From contig OX465112.1 of the NCBI GenBank assembly GCA_949987565.1, forward strand, positions 13,863,299 to 13,927,298: DNA of 64,000 nt, in the 5' to 3' direction. The position numbers and the translations under genes are program-made. The stretch's first letter is position 1; the number at the start of each line of letters is the position of its first letter. The notes beneath the pieces were generated by a model. The model had not been told where the DNA came from, ran no database searches, and was given only the letters and a program-made list of their open reading frames with translations. The DNA is from Luidia sarsii. Its lineage: Eukaryota; Echinodermata; Asteroidea; Paxillosida; Luidiidae. This document shows positions 11,893 to 23,689 of this stretch, in pieces.

Positions 11893-13915
11893 ATTGTTAA
11901 AAGCCATAAAAAAACGAACCAGACGGAATTTGTTCCCAGCAGAATGGCATAAAGTGATTGTTAGCATCTGAGCTATGCCCTTATGCCGGGCACCCGACGC
12001 ACCGTGTTCTCGAATTCGGCAAGCCTGTATAGGCCTATATACCTTACTGGGAGACAACATATACCCTCAAATCCCCTTTCTCGGTCCCTCAGTTCGTCAG
12101 TCTGAAAATATCGCGGGGCATGAGGTCCCGATCCGATACTGTAGGACATTTCTCTGCTGGGATTCCCGCAGGGCCTCCCTGGGCTCGAAATGTCGGCGGT
12201 CCGCCGGCTTCGAAACGTCGGGCCATGAACTTTTTTTTTTTGGGGGGGGGGGAGGATAATTTGAATTTTGGTCATTCCAGTCAGCAAGCAGTTCTACAAC
12301 ATTGGTATCACTTTTCAAAAGATTTCGTTCGTTTTAACGTAAGGTTGTAAGTGAGTCATCAGCGAAATGATTGGCCTGTGTTTTTTTCAGAGTTTGCTCT
12401 ACCAAGTGCAATTTTCGCTGGTTTGCCTCCAATGCAAAAGAGAACTGTGACTATAGCATTACCATGGTATTACAGAGGGGGCAGCTTGGTGGGGTTTTTT
12501 TTTGTTTCCTCCCGTGGAGAGCCATGATCACAAGTGTTATTGTTTCGCATTACCAATTCTGCACTCAGGTATTTCTGTCGGCACGGGGCCGCACAGACAC
12601 CGACACCCGCCGACCGTGATTAGCGGATCATTTCTTGCCGGGCTCCCAGCGCCCAAATGCCGGCCTCATTTTGCGTCGTTCGTGTTGCGCAATCATGATC
12701 TGCGTGGAAGAGCCGGCATACCACGCTGTACCACGCTGTGTGCGGGGTACAGCTCTGCGCACCGCATTTACACGCGCACAGCCGCACATTCCACAGGGCA
12801 ACTTTTTTTGGTCTGCTCTCCCCTCCGGCCTCGTCCCACCCCCGCCTCGAACATTTGGTGGGCGTCACGTGGCGCGTCCCGGCATAATGTCATCACGCAC
12901 GACGTGACGTCACCAACTGTGAAGCCTCCCCCACCCCCCCTCTCTCACCCCATCAACACCTTTTACGGGTTATCATTATCGTATCACGATTGATGGTTGC
13001 GTGTAAGCCCAGTAATTGCATTAAAATGTGCGTGCTCCAACATCGGACAAAAATAGAATTTTCACCGTCACCCTTTCAAATTCACGATTAAAAAAACCCA
13101 AAATTCATTGATGTACTCGTTAATTGTAGATATTTTAAGCGTACAGTTTCGTTACAGTGTGTTCTCGACCAAATTTGGTCAAATTATCAATCACATTGAT
13201 AAATCTTCCAGCTTAGAATGAGATAAAGATTTATGGTGACTGCTAAATTCGAGCGATCCTGTGCACCATTTGGGTTCATACGAATGAATTGAAGCAACAT
13301 TAACTTCGATCGGCATTGAAAGCTACACGACTTCTCAGCATATGTGACGCCATAGGAGGAACCGCAACGCTGCATATTAACGGGGAAGGACACGTTTCAA
13401 CGGGGCCCGACACAGAATAAATCAAGCAGAAATCAAATAAGATATTGAGATCCAAATCTGTGGGGAATACTGACCATCGTCAACTGACACCATTTAATCG
13501 GGATTCTTAGAGTTGGAAATGAGGCCACCGGATCGCATCCTTTCAGAGACCAAGCGAAGCTTCCAACCATGACTGACAGACATGACATGCGGAAGACGTG
13601 TGGGATTTTTGTCATGTGAATAAAATTGTAACGTTATCATACAGGTATTCAAATTACATAATAGGTATGCCAGTTTAAGTGCGCCCAAATCATTATCAAT
13701 TACGGCAGAAACAGGGCATGTTACATTAACGTTTTTAATATACAAGATAAATCATTGATATCCGGGTCTGATATATTTAATGTGCTGGCCAATGTGTTTG
13801 TCTCCAAAATACACTTGAAGAAAAAAAAACCCTGCTCGAACGAGTTTATCGAAATCGGTTCAGGTTTTCCGAACAACATAGTAGGCCTACTGTATTTGTG
13901 TCGATGGTTACACAT
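11893..13915. other. Non-coding sequence with a CpG-rich patch
   Basis: A GC- and CpG-rich stretch at about 12580-12910 contains short open frames on both strands, but no domain or splice structure that I recognise. The rest is AT-rich and unremarkable. Confidence 0.4.
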
Positions 13916-14073
13916 CTGGCGTGGATTTCACAAAGCCTTACGACGCATCGTAACGCAACTTTCGATGGATAACCCATCGTGAGTTGCGATGGACCACATG
14001 GTTTCTGTGCATCGCTCATTGTCTTGCGACGGATCGTAAGTTACGATGAGTAATTGGCGGAATCGACTACTGG
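13916..14073 (+). mobile_element. MITE with GGATTTCACAAAGC terminus, copy 1
   Basis: This begins CTGGCGTGGATTTCACAAAG and ends in the approximate inverse near AATCGACTACTGG. The internal phrase GATCGTAAGTTACGA is shared with the copy at 44104-44260, which has the same order of words over about 157 bases. It is non-coding. The family is defined here only by the two copies in this window. Confidence 0.65.
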
Positions 14074-14634
14074 TCTCAGTGGCAGATGATCAAGCCTCAA
14101 GCACTTCCTGAACAAAACCAAATGTACACCATGTACACCAATATGAAAAAAGAGCGTGAATTCCAATGGAGACATTTTGTCATTATCAAATGCTGCCATT
14201 GCAGTTACTACGGTAAAAGTATACCCGAAATAAACCAGCTCCATAAATAGACACTGCCGAGTGGTGTGTCACGCAATCCCCACGCTTTCATATCCCTCCG
14301 CGTTATCGCATTGGTATAAAATACTTTCCATTGTGGTGAGCGCGCGATGTCGAAATCGCTGACGGATGTAGTCGTCCGAGGAGAGCATTCGTGACCGAAC
14401 GGGGCCGGCCCCGCGGGGAATGCGAGCCGTCGGCCGGGCCGCGGCGTTGTCTCCGCCCGCGGTCCGGTGCCTATACCAAGCGCTCAGTCCCCGCTGCCTC
14501 TTCTTCGCGTCGCACCTATCCCCGCCTACATTCCAAAAATGTCCACGCTTTAATGCCTACGCGAGAGGCTCTTAAACAAACAAGTCCGGGATTTATGAGT
14601 TGAAAGCGGACTTATCTCCGCGGAGGCTGCCACC
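14074..14634. other. Non-coding sequence with a CpG-rich patch
   Basis: The segment at about 14340-14530 is strongly CpG-rich (for example GGGGCCGGCCCCGCGGGG). It could be an unmethylated or promoter-like patch, but no gene start is supported. Confidence 0.35.
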
Positions 14635-15182
14635 GAGGGGGGATGGAGGGGGAGATGGAGGGGGAGATGGAGGGGGGGATGACGGGGGAGATGACGGGGG
14701 AGATGGAGGGGGAGATGGAGGGGGAGATGGAGGGGGAGATGGAGGGGGAGATGGAGGGGAAGATGGAGGGGAGATGTAGGGGGAAATGGAGGGGGAGATG
14801 ACGGGGGAGATGGAGGGGGAGATGGAGGGGAAGATGACGGGGGATATGTAGTGGTTGATGTAGGGGGAGATGGAGGGGAGATGACGGGGGAGATGGAGGG
14901 GAGATGGAGGGGAGATGGAGGGGAAGATGGAGGGGAAGATGGAGGGGGAGATGACGGGGGAGATGTAGGGGCAGATGGAGGGGGAGATGTAGGGGGAAAT
15001 GGAGGGGGAGATGTAGGGGGAGGTGACAGTGGAGATGTATGGGTTATGTAGGGGTTGATGTAGGGGGAGATGGAGGGGAGATGACGGGGGAGATGAAGGG
15101 GAAAGATGTTGGGGGAGATGGAGGGGAAGATGGAGGGGAAGATGGAGGGGGAGATGACGGGGGAGATGTAGGGGGGATGGGA
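14635..15182 (+). repeat. GATGGAGGGG minisatellite
   Basis: A tandem array of 10-12 base units, GATGGAGGGGGA and variants such as GATGACGGGGGA and GATGTAGGGGGA, over about 550 bases. The plus strand is G-rich with many GGGG runs, so G-quadruplex formation is plausible but untested. Open frames through it are artefacts of the periodicity. Confidence 0.95.
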
Positions 15183-17544
15183 GTCACTCTTCCCCATCAA
15201 GACCGATCGACGCACGCGTCTATCGATGCCATCTTGGCTCGCAAAAAGTCCAAGACGCGATGCCGCCTCTTTGTTTCTTTCCCCGGGTGCCACTGTTCAA
15301 CCGCCAATCACAATCGTGACTTCGACCGAACTGGGCCGCAGTTTGTTCTAGGCACATCGGGTGAGCACTGACAGTTTGAACTCATAAGGCCTCAAGGCCC
15401 ACGAATGGAATTTTGATTGGTGAATGTCAACCATAGAGGACAGTTTAAAATGTCAGCAGCACGGGACATTCAGGCTGCATTCTGCACTTAAAGGTGTGCA
15501 TGTGTGTTAAGGTAAGGCTCCACATTATCGGCGATTCTATAATATAAAAAAAAGAACAAAAAAAGAAGAAGAGATCACTGAGCTTCGATAATACCGCCGC
15601 GTTCGCTTTTGGAAGTTTCTAGAAACCAACGAATAATTGCTTTAGTAGTAGCGTTGCGTACGCAATTCCAAAATGATGCAACACCGATTAGGTATACGTA
15701 CAAAGGCGTACCGATCCACACCCCAAATTCCCTCCTCTGAGGCAGCGCATGATCCATATACAGTATAAATCGATACCGATATTAGCATTGACCTTCCACA
15801 ACAACTCCATACACTCTTAACCAAAGCTATATCAACCCCCTTTAGCTGCACTCTTTACACAAAACCCATCCTCAGTATCATTTGTACATCATAAAAGAAG
15901 GCATAATAATTTATATAAACGGCCAAAGCCCTCAGTTCAACGTCACTGGACTTTTGAAATTCGAATTAATCACCCAAAAGGGGTTTCGCTTTGACTCAAG
16001 GTACCTCACCTTGCTTCCTACATAAGAACAGCGCTCTTTAGATGCTAATCACAACTTGTCAAATCCAAAAGTGGATTATTGACTTAAAACGACGTTACTC
16101 AACACGTATTGACTTAGTCATCATTAACGTACTTTGTAGGACTCAACAGTGACGTAACTGCATCTTTCATTCAAAGATGTCTTTTCAACAGAATTGAAAG
16201 GTTACGAAACAAGTGTTTTCTAATATCTTCAACGATGGCCAATTCAAAGCCATTTCCTAATACCCGAAGACGAAACAATTATCTGCTTAATATGTAATAA
16301 CACTTAAATCGAATTAAATTAAATTAAATTAAATGTATTAAATTAAGTCTTAGTATTTACATTTTCATTGAGCTGAATTGATTTCATGCACACGACTGAA
16401 TCTATACCAAAAGCAGCAACTTTGATTTACATGTATCGTTTTTTCTATAAATGATTAAACACGACAATATTATGTACGCTCATTATTTTCCCATTATGTC
16501 AACATTATTCACATCAAAAAATAACAGTATCTCTTAAACATCATTTCAGTGTATTGTCACTTTTCCTTTTAAAGGGAGGTTTTTGAAAAACGGTCGGTTA
16601 AATTCAGATTTGTTTTTGAAATCGAAAAGTTCAACAATCATTTTGCTCTCTTGGAAATTTTCCAGTCGAGAGCTCCGATGAATGAAACACATTTATAAAG
16701 CACATCTGAAATATCTTGCCTTATATATCACAAAATTCATCTGAATAAAAACAAGTGTATAACAACGATATTGTGAATATTATCCGGTTAGGTTATTAAG
16801 AAGCGGTGTCGTTAATACACGGATAACCATACGTGTTTGCAATCATAACTTTTTTACTACGGTGTGATTGGTTGTATACAAAAAAAGAGCCAAGATGACA
16901 AGCTTTATGGGGATACCAGAGACGATTCTGACTCAGGCCTTCCTTTCTCGGCGTGATAGCTCTCGTATTTTGACAGATGTTCAACCTCCGGCCTAATTGG
17001 CTATCTGACGAGGCTTCGCGTTTCGCTGGTACCCGAGCCCCCCCCCCCCCCCCCATGCGGACAAGGGCATCTGTGCAAGTCGCGCGCCAGCGAGTCTGGG
17101 AACTTGGCATTTGGGTGGGTCGGTGGGGGGGGGCATTTAAGGTCCTCAGTATCAAGTTGGGTCGAAGGCTGTTGAACATTGGACGATCCTGTGAAGATTA
17201 CTTCACAGGGATCCGTTAGTATCGTTCGGATCCGGATTCTGGATCGCCGGCGATCCATTCGCTGGTTCACTCCATCCCTTATGCCGGTGTACGAGTGGTG
17301 GGAACCCCGGTTCGAACGTGTATAGAAGAACCAATATGGCCGGAGTTCACCTCCCCAACAAGCCCTGTCGAGTCGGCCTTATCTCCGGTCGGTCGGGTAT
17401 TAACCGAGGAGAACGGTCTATCGCGATCTATGCCGAGCATTCGCGGCGTAATCGCTGAGCGGCTGTAGAGTGGCCGAGCCTCAGTGACAGTTGGTATTCA
17501 GTATTCAGAAAGCACGCGTTTCCTCGTCTGCGCAGCCATCACGA
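15183..17544. other. Non-coding sequence, no gene recognised
   Basis: This holds a short (AATTA)n run at about 16314-16335, a poly-C run at about 17040-17054 and a CpG-rich patch at 17220-17470. I see nothing that can be supported as a gene. Confidence 0.4.
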
Positions 17545-17721
17545 CATTCGCTTCCCTCTCTTTCCCTCTCTTTCCCTCTCCCTCTTCTTCCCTCTCCCCT
17601 CTGCCTCGGTCTCTCTCCTCATCCTTCTCTCACTCTCCCTCTGTCCCCCTCTCACTCTCTCGCTATGTCCCTCTCTCTCTCTCCCTCTCTCTCTCTCTCT
17701 CCCTCCCTCTCTCTCTCTCCT

Positions 17722-17770
<49 letters not shown>
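17545..17770 (+). repeat. CT-rich simple repeat
   Basis: A pyrimidine tract of CCCTCTCT words ending in pure (CT)n at about 17726-17768. It is non-coding. Confidence 0.9.
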
Positions 17771-18734
17771 ACCATTCAAGCTGGCTCTCGCTCTCTTGCG
17801 GGGTTGGGGCTACGCATTCACGCCCATCCGTCATCCAGACAGCAGGAAGATACGCCAGACCTTCATACGTCGCTCGGTAACGATAAGAAACATTCCCGTC
17901 CGGTGCGGGACCCGGCGTGCCGATAATGCGGGTCCTTTGTTGTTGTTGTTGAGTGGAGGTTATAGAAAGAAGAAAACAAAAATGATGGGAAGACGGAGAT
18001 GAATGTGGCACGGGTGTGCTGTGCGGAGTGTATCAGGGGGAGAGGGGGGGGGGGTCTAGGGACGTGCCAGAGTGCCGTGCGTCCCGCCGGCGTGCCATTC
18101 CATTTGGGGTTGGAGGCCGTCACTACTGGACTGTTGTCTCTTTAGGTTGAAATGGTTGGTTGGATGGTTGGCTTGCTGAAACCAAAACAAAATTCCCTGT
18201 CCTTGTTAGTGGAGGATGTCTCGTTGCTTGCTCCACAGAACTCCGTCAGGTCGCCGCGATGGATTCATATGTATCCGGGGGGGGTAGATGGAGCTGGTTG
18301 GCTGTCCGATAAGATGGATCGAAATTTTACCCATTTTTAAAAACACGACAACAAGGATTGTTGTTCAGAGTCTCTGTACGCAAAAGGCGTTATTGGGGTA
18401 AGATACACGGTCGCGATCGCTTGCCCTGTCCATGGCTTGCTCGTGTGTATGCGGGTATTAACGTTGCCCTCCGTGTGAGAACTCTAGACCTCAGTACAAG
18501 ATGCTATAACCACCGATAATTCCAAGGCGGGGTTTCTTTTTTTGTCGGTAGAGGGAGGAGTGGAGGACATTTTTTTGTTGCTCGTTTCTCTTCGGTATCG
18601 TGAATGGTGTGCATGGGTGCTTTCTCGGTTTATTACCAATTAGGTCGACACAAGCCTCCTATTCCAGCCCAGTCCTCCTATAGCCTAACAGTCGTCCTAC
18701 GTGCAGACATACAGCGGCCCTGATTGATTACTTT
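17771..18734. other. Non-coding sequence, nothing recognised
   Basis: Mixed-composition sequence downstream of the small heat shock protein gene, which is on the minus strand. No gene or RNA is supported. Confidence 0.35.
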
Positions 18735-19003
18735 CAGAAGAAGAGAATACAAAAAACTACAGCCCAATCCTTTGTCAAGTGAACATTCTGAATCCATGCT
18801 TTTACGTTGTTGCCTGCTGGCCCGTCCACTAAATCCTGCCTGATACATTTTCCGAAGCATTAGCAGCAGCCATTGTGAAATTCGCATTTTGTTACTGGTG
18901 GGTCTTTTTTTTTTTTTTTTTAGACAAAGAGAAGGAGGAGAGCTACAGCCTGATCCATTGTCTAAGAATTATTTATTCTACATCCATGCTTACGTGTGTT
19001 TGT
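18735..19003 (-). repeat. Imperfect duplication around the heat shock gene 3' end
   Basis: About 80 bases at 18923-19003, just past the stop codon of the heat shock protein gene in its transcriptional direction, resemble 18735-18815. Both contain an AGAGAA/GAGAAT purine patch, then CTACAGCC, a GATCCATTGTC or AATCCTTTGTC phrase, and TCCATGCTT with ACGT. It looks like a diverged local duplication of 3' UTR sequence. Confidence 0.5.
18972..18977 (-). terminator. Poly(A) signal AATAAA of the heat shock gene
   Basis: TTTATT on the plus strand is AATAAA on the minus strand, about 92 bases beyond the stop codon at 19069-19071. This is a normal position for a short 3' UTR. Confidence 0.6.
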
Positions 19004-19068
19004 CCATCCACTCAATCTATTCCCCCTCAACCCCCCCCCCTCCCCGCGAAAAACGCAGCTTCCTCCCA

Positions 19069-20016
19069 TCATTTCCTGAAGAGCTCGGCGTCGCTGGTGC
19101 TGACCTCGTCCACGAAGTAGGCCCTCTTGCCGCCCACTCCTCCGCCGCCCATGACGGTGTTCTGGTTGCCGTCCAGCATGACGATGGGGATCTGCCTCTC
19201 GCGCGGGTCGGTCGGCGGCACGCGCGGTATCTCCACGGTCAGCACCTTGGCCGGGGACAGGCAGCACCGGACCTGGCCTATATCCACGCCGTCGGGCAGC
19301 GTGTACTGGCGGTAGTACTCCCGCTGGACGAAGCCGCCGCCGCCGCCGGCGCCGCCGCCCTCCTGCCGCTGCTCGGCCTGCACGGTCAGCTTGTTGTCCT
19401 TGACCTTGACCTCCACGTCCTCGGGCCGGTACTGGCTGACGTCCAGCGTGACGGCGAAGCGGTGCTCGTCGCACTCCACCCGGCTGGTCTGGCGGCCCGG
19501 CTCCGGCGGCGCAGCTGCCGCCGCCGCCGCCGCCGCCGGCACCGTGGTCACGCCTGGCCTGGCCGGCGGGGAGACCCCGACCAGCTTGACGGTGGCCGGC
19601 GTGGTCTTGACGATCGTCGGGGCCGAGACCACGGACTCGGCCGGGGAGTTGAGCACCGTGGACTGGGGGGAGGTCACGTAGTAGCCCCGCTGGATCACCG
19701 GCACCGTCGTCACCGCCTTGCGGGTCGGCGACGGCTGGACGTTCACCTCGATGCGCCGGCCCGACGAAGTCCGCATGGTGGCCGACTCGACCGTGGTCTG
19801 CTGGGGGCCGCCGGTCGTGTAGACCTGGGTGCCGCCGGTCGTGTAGACTTGGGGCCCGCCGGCCGTGTAGACCTGGCGGGTCACGGTGGGCTTGGACGTC
19901 ATGGGCATGTTGGAGCTGACGATGATGGGGCTGGCCATGCCCTCGCCACCTTGGATGCTGTACTCCACCCCCGTGTGGCTCAGCGGAATCTTAATCTCGA
20001 TGTTCATTCCAGACAT
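19069..20016 (-). CDS. Small heat shock protein, alpha-crystallin/HSP20 family
   Basis: This encodes a 315-residue intronless protein. Small heat shock proteins are ATP-independent chaperones that form oligomers and hold unfolding clients, usually in the cytosol. An alpha-crystallin domain lies at about 183-266, with TLDVSQYRPEDVEVKV, a YRQYTLPDGVD segment and the closing strand VLTVEIPR. An I-x-I motif, IPI, follows at 276-278, as used for oligomer contacts in the family. The N-terminal part of about 180 residues is much longer than usual and Thr/Val/Pro-rich. It has three QVYTTGGP-like octapeptides (48-72) and a nine-Ala run (161-169). A Gly-rich insert (220-228) sits inside the domain. The usual DGVL turn reads PAKVL. 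I chose the Met at 20016 because its context is GCAGCCATG and the 16 upstream in-frame residues look like translated 5' UTR. No clear heat-shock element was seen upstream. Family assignment is firm; paralogue identity is unknown. Confidence 0.9.
   Translation of the reverse strand: MSGMNIEIKIPLSHTGVEYSIQGGEGMASPIIVSSNMPMTSKPTVTRQVYTAGGPQVYTTGGTQVYTTGGPQQTTVESATMRTSSGRRIEVNVQPSPTRKAVTTVPVIQRGYYVTSPQSTVLNSPAESVVSAPTIVKTTPATVKLVGVSPPARPGVTTVPAAAAAAAAAPPEPGRQTSRVECDEHRFAVTLDVSQYRPEDVEVKVKDNKLTVQAEQRQEGGGAGGGGGFVQREYYRQYTLPDGVDIGQVRCCLSPAKVLTVEIPRVPPTDPRERQIPIVMLDGNQNTVMGGGGVGGKRAYFVDEVSTSDAELFRK
19801..19875 (-). repeat. Three 24-bp tandem repeats inside the heat shock gene
   Basis: Three in-frame 24-base units encode QVYTAGGP, QVYTTGGT and QVYTTGGP (residues 48-71 of the small heat shock protein). 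They are nearly identical at the DNA level, which suggests recent slippage or unequal exchange in the disordered N-terminal region. Confidence 0.85.
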
Positions 20017-21283
20017 GGCTGCCGGACAAGATAATCCTCCTTTGCCAACGAAAAAAAACCACACAACTTCTTTGATACAAAATGGATAAATCCACTTCTA
20101 CAATCTCTCCCTCGAGTTGGCTATCGGTCGCCCTCGTCTATATTGTTGTTGTTGTGGTTGAGAGACTGTCCACAAATGCGGTCGACGCTTGACATCTCCG
20201 TGTGGTCGAGCGCGCGATGTGTCCGTGTGGCGTCGCTGTACTGTATGTATGTAGGGCCTATGCCTATGCCGGATCGCCGTGCCGAACAACAAAAAACGAG
20301 GACACGCCGGCAAGAGTCGCGGACAGTTTGTGTCTGTGACTGCACCGGGACCCAGTCAGCAAGCCCAGCCAGATCGAGGACGAGGAGGAGGAGGAGGAGG
20401 AGGAGGGGGAGGGGGAGAGGGGAGAGAGGCGGGGAGATGGAGGGAGGCACGCAGTCGCCAGACAGAAACCGAAAGGCCGCGGAGACCCGTAAGACGACAC
20501 CAGCGATCGGCGGTATGCGAGCCCCGCACTCCAGCGCCGAAGTGATGATAATAAAGAAGAAATACCAAGGCCACTCATTCGTTCCTGCACGTCGGCACCC
20601 GTGTGGATACTGCCTCCGTTAGATTCAAGTAAGAAGAAGGGAGGTGGGGAAAAAAGTAAAAGCCTAAAATGTCACTAGGCATTGCCCTTTCTAATGACGG
20701 TCTCCCACATACCTCGACGTGCTCGTATGCGAGCATGCAGCTCCCAGAAGAAGAAAAAAAACCCAAGACTACAAACAAGAAAATGTCGAATGGCATTGGT
20801 TGATTGGTTGGAGTTTAATCTGTCAGTGAGAAGATTTTGGAGGTTAGTCAATGGACGATCGGTCCTGCGCATTACTGTGAGGGGGGTGGTGGGGGTGCGG
20901 AGCCCTGACGTCATATCCCCAGTGACCAATGGCGCGTCTCTCCGTAGCTTCGTGTGAGCGGACCCCGTTGATTTGATGAAATATTTTTGGAGATGGTATT
21001 TTGATAAGTAGTGACGTTCACCAATCTGTTGTCTACATCTCTGAGTATCATTGCTTGTCAACTCTAAGCGATTTGCTTACTGTATAAAGCCTGCGAATTG
21101 ATAAGCGTTATTTGAAGGTTTGCTTTCGCAATGAGAATTTGAATTAAAATGCTGCAATCTGCTCACTGACTTAAAGCGGTTACCATTTCGAACGGTGAAT
21201 GCCTGACCCTATAATACAGTATATGTACTAATGAAGAAGAGGAAACCTTCGGCGCGTGTGTAGTAAAAAGGACAAAAAGGGAA
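20017..21283. other. 5' flank of the heat shock gene, then non-coding sequence
   Basis: The 5' UTR and promoter of the minus-strand heat shock gene must lie here. A TATA-like AATATAGA (minus strand) is present at about 20135-20145, but I see no canonical arrays of GAA/TTC heat-shock elements. A CpG-rich patch with (GGA)n occupies about 20377-20440. A MITE-like fragment (ATGCTGCAATCTGCTCACTG) lies at about 21148-21170. Confidence 0.4.
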
Positions 21284-21735
21284 TGGTTGGTCGGTCGGTT
21301 GGTCAGTGGGTCGGTCGGTGAGTGGGTCGTTTGATCGGTTGGTCGGTCGGTCGGTCAGTCGGTCAATCGGTTGGTCGGTTGGTCGGTCGGTCGGTCGGTC
21401 GGTCAATCGGTTGGTCGGTTGGTCGGTCGGTCAGTCGGACAATCGGTTGGTCGGTCGGTCGGTCGGTCGGTCGGTCGGTCGGTCAGTTGGTCAATCGGTT
21501 GGTCGGTTGGTCAGTCAGTGTGTCGGTCGGTGAGTAGGTCGTTGGATCGGTCGGTCGGTCGGTCGGTCGGTCGGTCGGTCGGTCGGTCGGTCGGTTGGTC
21601 GGTCGGTCGGTCGGTCGGTCGGTCGGTCGGTCGGTCGGTCGGTCGGTCGGTCGGTCGGGCAGTTGGTTGGTTGGTTGCTTGCTTGGTTTATAGTCGTTTG
21701 ATCAGTCGGTTGGTTGGTCGTTTGATCGGTCGATT
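21284..21735 (+). repeat. (GGTC)n/(GGTT)n tetranucleotide array
   Basis: About 450 bases of GGTC repeats with GGTT and CAAT interruptions on the plus strand. Frames through it read Val-Gly-Arg-Ser repeats and are not genes. Confidence 0.95.
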
Positions 21736-22517
21736 AGTTACCTAGTTTCTAGAACACGCCGTGAATCGTACACCGTGACAAAACAGCGATGCGCGCTGAC
21801 AAATTGCCAAAAGAGGCGCTGTCTGATTGCGCCTAACTGGCCCTGCAGTCACTCTATAGCCTGCTGCATGCGCTCATTAGTGTCCGTACGCCCTCACGCG
21901 GCGGCCCCAATCATTGAGCCCCTCTCCTCATTTACAGCGGCCCCATCCGTCATTGCTCTCTGTCGTACATCCGACCTTGACATTGACATTGAATCCGAGC
22001 GTGTTCATCACGGGATGACATTCCATGGATCCCGCTGGGAACAGGGGACCAGTTAACCGGCATTGAAAATCGTTCACGAAGCAGATGGATTTGCGAGGGG
22101 TCCTGCCAGGCCTTCGCCAGGCCTTCCTTCATTTTTTTTTCTTCTCAGATTTGCATTTGGGACATTTACAGTTAATCAGTTTTACTTTCCTTTCTGTTTT
22201 GTTGTAGTTGTACACCTACATGAAAATGTTGTGAACTACTTTCCGATTTAAAATCTAAAAATTCCCCCCCCAAAAAAAAAAATGAGGGGCTGACGGCTGG
22301 GTCTTCGCAGGCTGCAGGGTTGTTGCATACTAGAAAATGGTTTGTCTAATTTTGCGTAAAATCCTATTTCGAAATCGTTGAGAGGCCCAACGTCTCGATC
22401 CTAACGGGGCCAAAGACAAACGATTCGACGCTAGCAACACTTCTCTCACAGGCCGTCTGCCTCTGTTTTCATTCCCTACACTAGAGGGCGCCCTAGCCCA
22501 TTTGAAGTCAATACCCA
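21736..22517. other. Non-coding sequence with a degraded MITE
   Basis: From about 22206 to 22410 there are words of the fold-back MITE family (ACATGAAAATGTTGTGAACT, then CAACGTCTCGATCCTAACGG), so this is probably an old copy. The rest is unremarkable. Confidence 0.4.
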
Positions 22518-22830
22518 AACGGTGCGTGTAAACTCGCCCTACGTTGGATACAAACTCGCCCCAAGTGGGTGTAAACTCGCCCTAAGTGGGTACAAGCTCA
22601 CTTTAACGGGTACAAACTCGCGCCATGTGGGTACAAGCTCATCTCAAGTGAGTACAAACTCTCCCCACGTGTGTTCAAACTCGCCCCACGTGAGTTCAAA
22701 CTCGTGCAAACCCGCCCCAAGACAGTGTGTTTAGACTCGCCCCAAGCATAAACAAATTCACCCACGTTGTAGTTGTAACAGACTACCCCCAGGCGGATAC
22801 AAACTCGCCTCAAGCAGGTTCAAATGTGCC
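22518..22830 (+). repeat. About 21-bp minisatellite (ACAAACTCGCCCC)
   Basis: At least a dozen degenerate units of about 20-22 bases, each with a TACAAACTCGCCCCAAGTGG-like core, run in tandem over some 310 bases. Divergence between units is high toward the right end. There is no coding evidence. Confidence 0.85.
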
Positions 22831-23689
22831 TGCAGAGGGAACGAACAATCCACAGCAAAGCAAATGAAGGTACGGACCTCATCCAAGGTGTAACGTAGTC
22901 CTTGTATGGCCTATAGTGTAAAACAAAACGTACTCGGGGTATACATTCATGAATGTTTAATTTCTCTTTGCAGTTCAAATTGTTCTGCCTTAAAACGTTG
23001 GCTAAGGCTTGCAGTTACTCATACGAGGATGTAGAATTGCATGTTATTGTTTAGCCATAATGTAGCCGGGTGCACCTATGAGTTCGAACTCCCCCACCCC
23101 AAACAAATATAATTAAATGAATAAATAAATAATTTTAAAAATGATAAATAGAGGGCGCTATGAACTACCGTCAAGAGTGACGTGCAGGGAAATGTTTTTC
23201 TTAAGCGAATAGCCACCTGTTTTCCGCTCCAATATTTTCAAGACAACAATCCCCATGCACAATAACATTATCCAAGATAACATAATCCAAGATTTAAAGC
23301 AGACTGATTATAACATCTATATACTGGTTGGCCTCTAACGTACGAAGCAGAAACCGGGTCAAAAAAATTGGAACACATTACTGGAATCAGATGTTTTTTT
23401 CAGAAGCGAACATATTTTGAAATCTAATGTTTTGAAAAATCGAACATTTTTTTTACGACTCGGATGCATTTCCAAAAACCTAATCAAATTTATCGACCGA
23501 ACATCTTCATGTTTCGGATGTTTTTGCGAATCCGATCATTTTTCAAAAAACGAACATGCCATGGGCATAAAACAGCCGTATTCATTTCATCATTTCATTT
23601 CATCCGATTCTGAAAAGCATCCGAAACTTTTGACCCTCTTCTGCTTCCTACTAACGACTCATTGTAGAGCAATACATATACACCGATGG
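22831..23689. other. Non-coding AT-rich sequence
   Basis: This includes an A/T simple stretch at about 23103-23150. No gene is supported before the LINE remnant that follows. Confidence 0.35.

Noticed and set aside
19069..20034. The long plus-strand open frame overlapping the heat shock gene
   Set aside because: It is the antisense shadow of a GC-rich coding sequence; the minus strand has a complete recognised domain.
21306..21745. Val-Gly-Arg-Ser repeat protein
   Set aside because: It is the translation of a GGTC tetranucleotide array; three overlapping frames are equally open.
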